Assembly: GCA_041485845.1 (NCBI GenBank)
Contig: JBGPKH010000252.1
Coordinates: 1 to 11,401 of the forward strand
DNA from: OMOG01 sp041485845
GTDB taxonomy: Bacteria; Acidobacteriota; Terriglobia; Bryobacterales; Bryobacteraceae
Direction: 5' to 3'
DNA length: 11,401 bases
Numbering within the stretch: the stretch's first letter is position 1; every line of letters starts with the position of its first letter. A program made the translations under genes and the position numbers. Below the pieces are notes generated by a model. That model was not told where the DNA came from. It ran no database searches and saw only the letters and a program-made list of their open reading frames with translations. This document shows positions 1 to 5,789 of the stretch, one piece after another.

Positions 1-1406
1 AAGAGTTTTTCTGGCTGGAGTGCGGCGTGGCCCTCAAGCGCGCCAAGGCCCGCCTGCTGCCCGGCATCGCCTTCGAAATCAACGACCGCGTGCGCGAACG
101 CGTCCGCGCCATGTTACCGTTCAAGCCCACCGAGGCGCAGAAGCGCGTCATCAAGCAGATCGCCTACGACATGAAGGAGCCGCGGCCCATGAACCGCCTG
201 CTGCAAGGCGATGTCGGCAGCGGCAAGACGATCGTGGCCGCGGAGGCCGCGGTGATCGCCATCGAAAACGGCTACCAGGTGGCCGTTCTGGCGCCCACGG
301 AAATCCTGGCGACGCAGCACGGCCTGTATTTCAAGCAGATCCTCTCCAAGCTCGGCTACGTAACGCTGCAGCTCACCGGGTCGTTCACCGCCCGAGAGAA
401 GGCGCAGCTCAAGAAGTTGGTCGCCGAAGGTCTGGCCCACGTGGTCATCGGCACCCACGCGCTGCTCGAGAAGGACGTCGAGTTCAAGCGCCTGGGACTG
501 GCCATTGTCGATGAGCAGCACCGTTTCGGCGTCCTCCAGCGCCTGGGCCTGGTGCAGAAGGGCGTGCATCCCGACGTGCTGGTGATGACCGCGACCCCCA
601 TCCCGCGGACGCTCGCCATGACCCTCTACGGCGATCTCGACGTCTCGGTGATCTACCAGCTTCCGCCTGGACGCAAGCCCATCATCACCAAACACGCCAC
701 CGACGACCGCATCGAACAGGTCTACAGCTTCCTCAAGAAGCAGATCGACGAAGGCCGCCAGGCGTACGTAGTCTACCCGGTGATCGAGGAGTCCGAAACG
801 CAGGCCATGAAGGCTGCGCAGAAAATGTACGGGCACCTTTCGCGCGAGGTCTTTCCTACACTCTCGGTGGGCCTCATGCACGGACGGCTGGGCGCCGACG
901 AGAAGGAGTCGGTCATGCAGCGCTTCAAGGAAGGCCAGATCCAGATCCTGGTTTCGACCACCGTGATCGAAGTGGGCGTGGACGTCCCCAACGCCAGCGT
1001 GATGCTGATCGAGCAGGCCGAGCGGTTCGGACTGGCGCAGTTGCACCAGCTTCGCGGGCGCGTGGGCCGCGGCGCCGCGCAGAGCTACTGCATTCTGGTG
1101 ACCGAGAAGCTGAACGACGCCGCGCGCCAGCGCATCCGCACGCTGGTGGAATCGACCGACGGCTTTTACATCTCCGAAATGGACCTCAAGCTCCGCGGAC
1201 CCGGAGAATTCTTCGGGACGAAACAGTCTGGCCTGCCGTCGCTGCGCGTGGCCAACATTCTGCGCGACGGCGAGATCCTGGAAATCGCGCGCCGCGAGGC
1301 GGTGGACTTCATTGCGCGGCCACCCTCGGAAGAGAAACTGCTCCGCGCGGTAGCGTACATTCGCGACCACTGGCAGCGCCGCTACGGTCTGGTGACGGTG
1401 GGCTGA
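1..1406 (+). CDS. recG: ATP-dependent DNA helicase RecG, 3' part (5' end outside window)
   Basis: RecG remodels stalled replication forks and branched recombination intermediates in the cytoplasm. The frame is already open at base 3 and encodes FFWLECGV before the GTG at 27, so that GTG is internal and the gene begins upstream. About 467 C-terminal residues are visible; the family is usually near 700, so the N-terminal wedge (OB-fold) domain is missing from view. Counting from the codon at 27, the superfamily 2 motifs are Walker A GDVGSGKT (61-68), then LAPTEILATQH, the DEQH box in VDEQHRFGV, TATPIPRTLAM and QLRGRVGRG. The RecG-typical LRGPGEFFGTKQSGLP segment is near the end. No motif residue is missing. 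The stop TGA (1404-1406) shares its last base with the ATG of rsmD, implying translational coupling. Identification is secure. Confidence 0.97.
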   Translation, partial: EFFWLECGVALKRAKARLLPGIAFEINDRVRERVRAMLPFKPTEAQKRVIKQIAYDMKEPRPMNRLLQGDVGSGKTIVAAEAAVIAIENGYQVAVLAPTEILATQHGLYFKQILSKLGYVTLQLTGSFTAREKAQLKKLVAEGLAHVVIGTHALLEKDVEFKRLGLAIVDEQHRFGVLQRLGLVQKGVHPDVLVMTATPIPRTLAMTLYGDLDVSVIYQLPPGRKPIITKHATDDRIEQVYSFLKKQIDEGRQAYVVYPVIEESETQAMKAAQKMYGHLSREVFPTLSVGLMHGRLGADEKESVMQRFKEGQIQILVSTTVIEVGVDVPNASVMLIEQAERFGLAQLHQLRGRVGRGAAQSYCILVTEKLNDAARQRIRTLVESTDGFYISEMDLKLRGPGEFFGTKQSGLPSLRVANILRDGEILEIARREAVDFIARPPSEEKLLRAVAYIRDHWQRRYGLVTVG

Positions 1407-1942
1407 TGCGTGTCATCGCCGGAGAGTTCCGCTCCCGCCGCCTGAAGAGTATTCCCGGCGATGCCACGCGGCCGACGCCCGACCGCCTGCGCGAAACACT
1501 CTTCGACATCCTGGCCCCGTCCATCGAAGGGGCGACGTTCCTCGACGCCTACGCAGGCACCGGTTCGGTGGGCATCGAAGCGCTCAGCCGCGGCGCCGCG
1601 CATGCCTGGTTCCTGGAGCGCAACCGTGTGGCGCTGGAGACGATCCGCGAGAATCTCGCGGCGCTGCAACTGGAGGCGCGCGCGACCGTGGTCACCGGCC
1701 TGGTAGCGCTGACGCTTCCCCGTTACGCCGCCCACATCGTCTTCCTCGATCCGCCGTACGATCTGGAGCGGGAGTACTCCACGGTTCTCGCCGTGCTGGC
1801 CGAGGCTCCGCCGCCGCTCACCATCGTGCAGCACTCCGTCCGGCTGGCGCTCCCCGAGGCGCAAGGCGCGTTGCGGCGCACCCGCGTAGTCAAGCAAGGC
1901 GACAACGCTCTGAGTTTCTATCTGGACGCATCGGTCCAATAA
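1406..1942 (+). CDS. rsmD: 16S rRNA (guanine(966)-N2)-methyltransferase RsmD
   Basis: RsmD uses S-adenosylmethionine to methylate the exocyclic amine of G966 in the small-subunit rRNA during ribosome assembly. The 178-residue protein has the usual family length. It begins RVIAGEFRSRRL and has RPTPDRLRETLFDIL at 22-36. The SAM-binding motif DAYAGTGSVGIEA is at 47-59, an acidic residue ending the second strand is at E71, and the catalytic (D/N)PPY motif, here DPPY, is at 115-118. The ATG start overlaps the recG stop (TGATG), which fixes the start and suggests an operon with recG. It ends 39 bp from the convergent maf gene. The C-terminus (QHSVR followed by a short basic strand) is typical of RsmD. 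Nothing is truncated. Confidence 0.96.
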   Translation: MRVIAGEFRSRRLKSIPGDATRPTPDRLRETLFDILAPSIEGATFLDAYAGTGSVGIEALSRGAAHAWFLERNRVALETIRENLAALQLEARATVVTGLVALTLPRYAAHIVFLDPPYDLEREYSTVLAVLAEAPPPLTIVQHSVRLALPEAQGALRRTRVVKQGDNALSFYLDASVQ

Positions 1943-1981
1943 GGGCTGCCGAGTCTGCGCCACAGTGGCGTGGGCATCCGA

Positions 1982-2524
1982 TCACCCGCGCAGGTAGCGA
2001 TACACCCGCGCCACGGGGAGCCCCATCACATTGAAGTAGCATCCGTCGACCTTCTCGACGAACTTCGACGCCAACCCCTGGATGGCGTACGCCCCGGCCT
2101 TGTCCATGGGTTCGCCGCTGGCCACATAATCGGCGATTTCCCACTCGCTCATCGTTGTGAACCATACCGCCGTCACCGCAAAGTCGCGAATCACCTCCGC
2201 GCCGCGCTTCAAACAGATGCCGGTCATGACTTCGTGGCGCCGGCCCGAGAGCTTGGCCAGCATGCGGAATGCATCATCGCGATCGGCGGGCTTTGCGAGC
2301 ATCTCCCCATCGATCACCACCGTGGTGTCGGCGCCGAGCACCGTTTCGTCCTGCGCGGCCTCCACCGCCAGCGCCTTCCACTCCGCCAGCCTGCGCACGC
2401 AGTCTTCAGGTTTCTCGCCGTCGAGCGGCGATTCGTCGACGGGGACGACCCGCACCACAAACGGAATCCCCGCCTGGCGCAGAATCTCACCGCGGCGCGG
2501 CGATTGCGAAGCTAGTACGACCAT
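1982..2524 (-). CDS. maf: Maf family nucleotide pyrophosphatase (probable dTTP/UTP type)
   Basis: Maf proteins hydrolyse nucleoside triphosphates, often non-canonical or pyrimidine ones, to the monophosphate and pyrophosphate. They are thought to sanitise the nucleotide pool or restrain division. The 180-residue protein has the full set of family motifs: ASQSPRR at 5-11, the catalytic acidic residue in GADTTVV at 64-70 (D66), KP at 78-79, GRRHEV at 94-99, KAGAYAIQG at 142-150 and GCYFNVMGLP at 161-170. The AIQG glutamine with the SPRR and GADTT motifs fits the YhdE-like subgroup acting on dTTP and UTP; that specificity is inferred. The frame stays open far upstream, but the ATG at 2524 is chosen because the family begins exactly there and GGAG lies 6-9 bases before it. 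It is divergent from ppk2 (33 bp apart) and convergent with rsmD. Confidence 0.95.
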   Translation of the reverse strand: MVVLASQSPRRGEILRQAGIPFVVRVVPVDESPLDGEKPEDCVRRLAEWKALAVEAAQDETVLGADTTVVIDGEMLAKPADRDDAFRMLAKLSGRRHEVMTGICLKRGAEVIRDFAVTAVWFTTMSEWEIADYVASGEPMDKAGAYAIQGLASKFVEKVDGCYFNVMGLPVARVYRYLRG

Positions 2525-2557
2525 CTCTCCAGTGTAGAATGGGGACCGGATGAAACG
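2525..2557. promoter_or_regulatory. Compact divergent promoter region between maf and ppk2
   Basis: Only 33 bp separate the two divergent start codons. For ppk2 there is a good -10-like TAGAAT at 2535-2540 but no matching -35. It would give a leader of about ten bases. For maf the only -10-like hexamer read on the minus strand, TACACT (complement of 2531-2536), lies 6 bases before the ATG and overlaps the GGAG ribosome site region. Either the maf transcript starts almost at its start codon or its promoter lies inside ppk2. An ATG at 2550 opens a four-codon frame (MKR-stop) whose TGA overlaps the ppk2 ATG at 2558; this is probably chance. Confidence 0.4.
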
Positions 2558-3367
2558 ATGAAACACCTCGCGAAGGAACTCGTCATACGCCCGGATAGCA
2601 AGGCCAAACTTGCCGGGATCGATCCCGACGATACTCACGGAGTGGCCAAGAATGCGGCGGAGGCGCAGCTCGAGAAGAACCACAAACGCCTCTCGGTCCT
2701 GCAATACCTGCTGTACGCCGAGTCGCGGCGCGCGTTCCTGGTAGTGCTCCAGGGCATCGACGCCGCCGGCAAAGACGGCATCATCCGGCACGTCATGAGC
2801 GGGCTCAATCCGCAGGGCGTTACCGTCACCCCGTTCAAGGCGCCCGAGGGTGAAGAGCGGCGGCACGACTATCTCTGGCGCGTACACCAGGCGGTGCCGG
2901 AGCACGGCGACGTCGGCATCTTCAACCGCTCGCATTACGAAGACGTGCTGGTGGTGCGCGTGCACAATCTCGTGCCCAAGCAGGTGTGGTCCAAGCGCTA
3001 CGGCCAGATCAACGACTTCGAACGCATGCTCGGCGAGAACGGCGTGCGCATCGTCAAGTTTCTTCTTTACATCAGCAAGGAAGAGCAGGCCAAGCGTTTC
3101 CGCGAGCGCCTGGACGACAAGACCAAGAACTGGAAATTCTCGCAGGGCGACGTGAAGGAGCGCGAATATTGGGACCAGTACATCGAGGCCTACGACGACG
3201 TCCTGCGCAAGTGCAGCACCGAGAAGGCGCCGTGGTACGTGATTCCGTCGAACCGCAAGTGGTTCCGCAATCTCGCGGTCTCGCAGATCATGGTGGACAC
3301 GCTGGAAGATATGGACCTGAAATATCCCAAGCCGGCCGCGGATCTTTCGGCCATTGAATTCGAGTGA
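2558..3367 (+). CDS. ppk2: PPK2-family polyphosphate:nucleotide phosphotransferase
   Basis: PPK2 enzymes transfer phosphate from inorganic polyphosphate to nucleoside mono- or diphosphates (and back), linking the polyphosphate store to ATP/GTP supply. The 269-residue single-domain protein has Walker A GIDAAGKDG at 66-74 and a Walker B region with FNRSHYEDVLV at 122-132. An arginine-rich lid (KRFRERLDDKTKNWKFSQGD) spans 179-198, and WYVIPSNRKWFRNLAVSQ at 226-243 is typical. Length, the N-terminal extension with LEKNHKRLSVLQYLLYAESRRAFLVVLQ (38-65) and the lid match the short PPK2 group, including class III enzymes that use AMP and ADP. Class and direction cannot be settled by eye. The start ATG at 2558 follows GGGGA at 2541-2545; no closer ribosome site is present. 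The gene stands alone in its orientation next to maf, another nucleotide enzyme; a functional link is only suggestive. Confidence 0.94.
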   Translation: MKHLAKELVIRPDSKAKLAGIDPDDTHGVAKNAAEAQLEKNHKRLSVLQYLLYAESRRAFLVVLQGIDAAGKDGIIRHVMSGLNPQGVTVTPFKAPEGEERRHDYLWRVHQAVPEHGDVGIFNRSHYEDVLVVRVHNLVPKQVWSKRYGQINDFERMLGENGVRIVKFLLYISKEEQAKRFRERLDDKTKNWKFSQGDVKEREYWDQYIEAYDDVLRKCSTEKAPWYVIPSNRKWFRNLAVSQIMVDTLEDMDLKYPKPAADLSAIEFE

Positions 3368-3391
3368 TGTGACGCGACACACGGGCGTCTC

Positions 3392-3400
3392 TGGTACGAT
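3392..3400 (+). promoter_or_regulatory. Candidate extended -10 promoter of the octapeptide-repeat gene
   Basis: TGGTACGAT fits the extended -10 form (TG, one base, then a TATAAT-like hexamer TACGAT). It lies 33 bp before the GTG start, in the 66-bp gap after ppk2. No convincing -35 is seen, as is common for extended -10 promoters. A start site near 3407 would leave a leader of about 27 bases containing the strong GGAGGAGG ribosome site at 3418-3425. Confidence 0.4.
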
Positions 3401-3433
3401 GGGGCCATTTACTGCGCGGAGGAGGATCGAAAA

Positions 3434-4021
3434 GTGCCGGGAGCGAGCTTCCAAACCAGGGGCGGCTATGAGGTGTCCTGCGCCGCGGGTTCCGATTCTG
3501 TGGTGATTTCAAGAAATGGTCAACCGGTCTTCAGTGTGGACCTGGGAGGATTCGGCATGAGAATTCAAACGGGCGGCGACCTGGTAATTGAGGCCGGGGG
3601 CGCCATTTCGATCAGGGCCGGCAGCAACCTGGCGATGACGGTGGGAAGCAACTTGACCGTTACCGCCGGCAGCGCCACCAGCGTGTCCACCGGCACCGGC
3701 TTGAGCGTTACCGCCGGCGCCGCCACTGACCTGACCACCGGCACGAACTTGACGGTGAGCGCCGGCGGCGATGCCGAAGTGAACGTAAGCAACAACCTGA
3801 GCGTGACGAGTGGTCAATCCACCGAGTTGAGTACCGGCAAACAACTGAGTCTGGATGCGGGCAAAGACGTGGACATCGCCTCGGGGACTGAGGTGGAGAT
3901 CCATGCCCGGAAAGCGATGTTGAAGACCGCTACCGACACGGTGATCCAAGCCCACGGAGACATCCTGGTCAAGTCCGATAAGGACATCGTGTTGAAGGGC
4001 GCGCGTATCAAGCAGAACTGA
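3434..4021 (+). CDS. Octapeptide-repeat protein, predicted trimeric beta-helix (gp5/VgrG spike-like), standalone
   Basis: I do not recognise a named gene. The 195-residue product has a short N-terminal segment (1-46) and then 17 octapeptide-length units with one 7-residue unit, from 47 to 189. Examples are GGDLVIEA (47-54), GGAISIRA, GSNLTVTA, GTNLTVSA and GKQLSLDA. Glycine usually occupies position 1 and alternating hydrophobic residues positions 4 and 6. One residue is lost around 159-173. This octad pattern is the hallmark of the intertwined triple-stranded beta-helix at the C-terminus of phage T4 gp5 and of VgrG (DUF2345-like) spikes. What is missing is equally clear: no OB-fold, no gp27-like part, no lysozyme domain, no signal peptide and no membrane segment. 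The later octads (135-189) are rich in Lys/Asp. The GTG start is supported by GGAGGAGG 8 bases upstream. No phage or type VI genes lie nearby. It could be a spike fragment that became an independent gene, or a structural or adhesive fibre; function is unknown. Confidence 0.8.
   Translation: MPGASFQTRGGYEVSCAAGSDSVVISRNGQPVFSVDLGGFGMRIQTGGDLVIEAGGAISIRAGSNLAMTVGSNLTVTAGSATSVSTGTGLSVTAGAATDLTTGTNLTVSAGGDAEVNVSNNLSVTSGQSTELSTGKQLSLDAGKDVDIASGTEVEIHARKAMLKTATDTVIQAHGDILVKSDKDIVLKGARIKQN
3572..4000 (+). repeat. 24-bp periodic coding repeat (octapeptide units, with 48-bp duplications)
   Basis: The octapeptides are encoded by a 24-bp period across codons 47-189. Between 3653 and about 3770 the similarity is also visible in DNA with a 48-bp period: TTGACCGTTACCGCCGGC begins at 3653, a near copy begins at 3701 and a more diverged one at 3749. 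The first two 48-bp units match at roughly 37 of 48 bases by hand count. This indicates growth by duplication of two-octad blocks, later diverged. Confidence 0.75.
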
Positions 4022-4022
4022 C

Positions 4023-4087
4023 GACCGCTTCCTTTGGCTGCGCTCAGTAACGCACCTCTTGCCGAGCCGTGACCGAAGGGAGCGGTC
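4023..4087. repeat. Large imperfect hairpin / dispersed palindrome copy 1; possible bidirectional terminator
   Basis: The left arm 4023-4045 (starting GACCGCTTCCTTTGG) pairs with the right arm 4064-4087 (ending CCGAAGGGAGCGGTC). The outer 15 pairs are unbroken apart from two wobble positions, and the inner part has small bulges; the loop is 18 bases. It starts two bases after the stop of the octapeptide-repeat gene and ends 19 bases before the 3' end of lysA, between convergent genes. No T-run follows on either side, so intrinsic termination is uncertain. A related, more decayed copy lies at 8855-8919. Confidence 0.7.
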
Positions 4088-4106
4088 CCGAAAGCGCCTG
4101 CCCCCC

Positions 4107-5345
4107 TTACACCGTCTCGCCGCGGACTAGGTCTTGGTGGGTTTCGCGCACGCGGATCACGCGGTAGGCGCCGCCTTCCACCAGCACCTCCGGCGCGCGT
4201 GGCCGCGAGTTGTAGTTCGAAGACTGCACGAAGCCATACGCGCCGGCGGCGCACACCGCCAGAAAATCGCCGGGCATCACGTTGGCCATTTGCCGGTCGC
4301 GCGCCAGAAAATCGCCGGTCTCGCACACCGGACCGACCACGTCCGCGGTCACCGGGGGCAGCGGATTCCGGCGCAGCGGAACGATCTCGTGGTGCGCGTG
4401 GTAAAGCGCGGGCCGGATCAGGTCGTTCATGGCCGCGTCCACCACCACGAATTCCTTGCTGCCGTTCTTCTTGCGGTAGAGCACGCGCGTGAGCAACACC
4501 CCCGCGGGTCCGACGATCGAACGTCCGGGCTCCACCATGATGCGCAGGCCGCTGTCGCGCAAGCGGCCGTACAGGCTCTCGATGAACATACGAATGAGGG
4601 GCGCCTTCTCCTCCGCGCGGTAGGCGATTCCCAGTCCGCCACCCAGGTCGAGATGGCGGATCGCGTGGCCTTGAGCGCGCAGACCGGCAGCCAGCGCGAG
4701 CACCTTGTCCACGGCTTCCAGGATGGGACTCGGATCGAGAATCTGCGAGCCGATGTGGCAGCTCACGCCCTCGGCGGCCAGGTTGCGAAATTGGCACGCG
4801 TGATCATAGACGGCGGCGGCTTCGGCCAGGGCGATACCGAATTTGTGCCGGCTGAGACCCGTGGAAATGTAGGGATGCGTGGAGGCATCCACATCGGGGT
4901 TTACGCGGATGGCGAACCCGGCCTTCACCCCGCGGCGCGCGGCCATGGCGTCGATCAGCGCCAGCTCGCCTTCAGACTCGCAATTGAAGCTGTGAATGCC
5001 GCGGTCGAGCGCAAACTCCACCTCGGCGGCAGTCTTGCCCACGCCGGAGAAAACCACCTTCGAGGGATCGCCGCCGGCCTGCATTACACGGAACAACTCC
5101 CCGCCGGAAACGATGTCGAATCCCGCGCCCGCCTTGGCCAGCAGCGCCAGCACTGCGAGCGACGAATTCGCCTTCACCGCGTAGCACACCGAGTGCGGGA
5201 GATCGCCGAACGCTTCGTCATAGGCGCCATAGTTCTCGAGGATGGCCTGGCTCGAGTACACATAGGCCGGGGTGCCCACGCGATGGGCCAGGTCCGCCAG
5301 CGGGACCTGCTCACAGTACAGATCGTTTTCGGAATAGGAGAACAT
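4107..5345 (-). CDS. lysA: Diaminopimelate decarboxylase
   Basis: LysA is the pyridoxal-phosphate enzyme that decarboxylates meso-2,6-diaminopimelate to L-lysine, the last step of the DAP pathway. Starting at the ATG at 5345 the protein has 412 residues, normal for the family. Visible features are the PLP lysine in YAVKAN (K58), HIGSQ at 197-201, the phosphate-binding glycine loop DLGGGLGIAY at 233-242, EPGRSIVGP at 272-280, the active-site cysteine segment CETGD at 341-345 and AAGAYGF at 366-372. A GTG at 5465 would add 40 residues that show none of the motifs above, so the inner ATG is preferred. No Shine-Dalgarno sequence precedes that ATG. It follows the 83-residue gene on the same strand and may be co-transcribed with it. 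Confidence 0.95.
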   Translation of the reverse strand: MFSYSENDLYCEQVPLADLAHRVGTPAYVYSSQAILENYGAYDEAFGDLPHSVCYAVKANSSLAVLALLAKAGAGFDIVSGGELFRVMQAGGDPSKVVFSGVGKTAAEVEFALDRGIHSFNCESEGELALIDAMAARRGVKAGFAIRVNPDVDASTHPYISTGLSRHKFGIALAEAAAVYDHACQFRNLAAEGVSCHIGSQILDPSPILEAVDKVLALAAGLRAQGHAIRHLDLGGGLGIAYRAEEKAPLIRMFIESLYGRLRDSGLRIMVEPGRSIVGPAGVLLTRVLYRKKNGSKEFVVVDAAMNDLIRPALYHAHHEIVPLRRNPLPPVTADVVGPVCETGDFLARDRQMANVMPGDFLAVCAAGAYGFVQSSNYNSRPRAPEVLVEGGAYRVIRVRETHQDLVRGETV

Positions 5346-5374
5346 GGGGAACCGGCGGAAACCCCAGTATGGCA
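5346..5374 (-). promoter_or_regulatory. Candidate extended -10 and short hairpin just before lysA start
   Basis: Read on the minus strand, TGCCATACT (complement of 5366-5374) is an extended -10-like element 20 bases before the ATG. Between it and the ATG the sequence GGGG-TTT-CCGCCGG-TT-CCCC (5365 to 5346) is self-complementary: GGGG can pair with CCCC directly before the start codon, and CCG with CGG inside. No ribosome site is recognisable. Both points are weak alone and depend on the 5345 start being right. Confidence 0.3.
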
Positions 5375-5480
5375 CGCCCCCGGGCGTGTGCGTGCGTGCG
5401 GGGAACGCCGCCGCGAAATGGGCAACCGTGTCCCCGATGACGAAGAGTTTCGTCAACAGGGACACGGCCGGGTTGCTTCG

Positions 5481-5732
5481 CTAATCGGCAGCGAAAGTTG
5501 ACAGTTGAGCGTCCAAATCCGCCAAGGCCTTCATCAACACGGCTTGATAACGCGGATTCTGCGCATTCTTCAATTCCCGGACCACCCTGGTACGGGAGAG
5601 AACCATCGTCTCCTTCTTGCGGATCAACTCGAGCGATTCAGGAGAGGGTGCTTTCTGGAAAACGGCGCTACGGTTCGTCTCGGCCGCGTCGATCTGCGCC
5701 TCGACCGACTTACTTTCCCAACCTCTGGCCAT
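5481..5732 (-). CDS. Small conserved-looking protein of unknown function (83 aa)
   Basis: I do not recognise a named family. The product begins MARGWESKSVEAQIDA and is strongly charged and likely helical, with no signal peptide, membrane segment or cysteines. The segment LELIRKKETMVLSRTRVVRELKNA (34-57), rich in Lys/Arg and Glu, followed by a second amphipathic stretch (61-80), suggests a helical hairpin or short coiled coil. It is a real gene candidate because it fills a gap in the same strand as its neighbours, has a plausible promoter directly upstream, and ends 15 bases before the alternative lysA start and 135 before the preferred one. The start ATG lies 6 bases after the -10-like TAGAAT, so the message may be leaderless. 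Similar MARGWESK-type small proteins are, from memory, found in other acidobacterial genomes; this was not checked. Confidence 0.65.
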   Translation of the reverse strand: MARGWESKSVEAQIDAAETNRSAVFQKAPSPESLELIRKKETMVLSRTRVVRELKNAQNPRYQAVLMKALADLDAQLSTFAAD

Positions 5733-5738
5733 GCCTTT

Positions 5739-5767
5739 ATTCTACAACTGTAGAGCGCGAATGGGAA
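5739..5767 (-). promoter_or_regulatory. Promoter with overlapping BlaI/MecI-like palindromic operator
   Basis: On the minus strand, TTCCCA (complement of 5762-5767), a 17-base spacer and TAGAAT (complement of 5739-5744) form a reasonable sigma-70-type promoter. Its start site would fall at or next to the ATG at 5732. A perfect palindrome TCTACA-AC-TGTAGA at 5741-5754 covers part of the spacer and the -10. Its core TACA-two bases-TGTA matches the known operator core of BlaI/MecI winged-helix repressors. A repressor bound there would block the polymerase. No blaI gene is in the window, so the regulator's identity is inferred. Confidence 0.5.
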
Positions 5768-5789
5768 GCTACGTACAGTTTTCACCGCT

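Noticed and set aside
114..1370. Long open frame on the minus strand opposite recG
   Set aside because: It mirrors recG, which has every helicase motif; its protein is rich in Leu/His/Arg/Ala as expected of a GC-rich antisense shadow, with no recognisable domain.
1958..1970. CGCCAC-A-GTGGCG inverted repeat between rsmD and maf as a terminator
   Set aside because: The stem is at most five closed pairs with a three-base loop and no T-run follows on either strand; the match is too short to support a terminator.
2550..2561. Leader peptide MKR overlapping the ppk2 start
   Set aside because: Four codons with no attenuator structure; ATGA overlaps of this kind occur by chance.
2525..3454. Upstream extension of the maf reading frame across ppk2
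   Set aside because: This part is antisense to ppk2; the family start and a ribosome site both point to the ATG at 2524.
3572..4000. CRISPR array
   Set aside because: The regular spacing is a coding period of 24/48 bp with no identical repeats or unique spacers; it encodes protein octads.
4134..5501. 455-codon plus-strand open frame opposite lysA
   Set aside because: LysA on the other strand has all catalytic motifs; this frame is a shadow rich in His/Arg/Ala/Gly.
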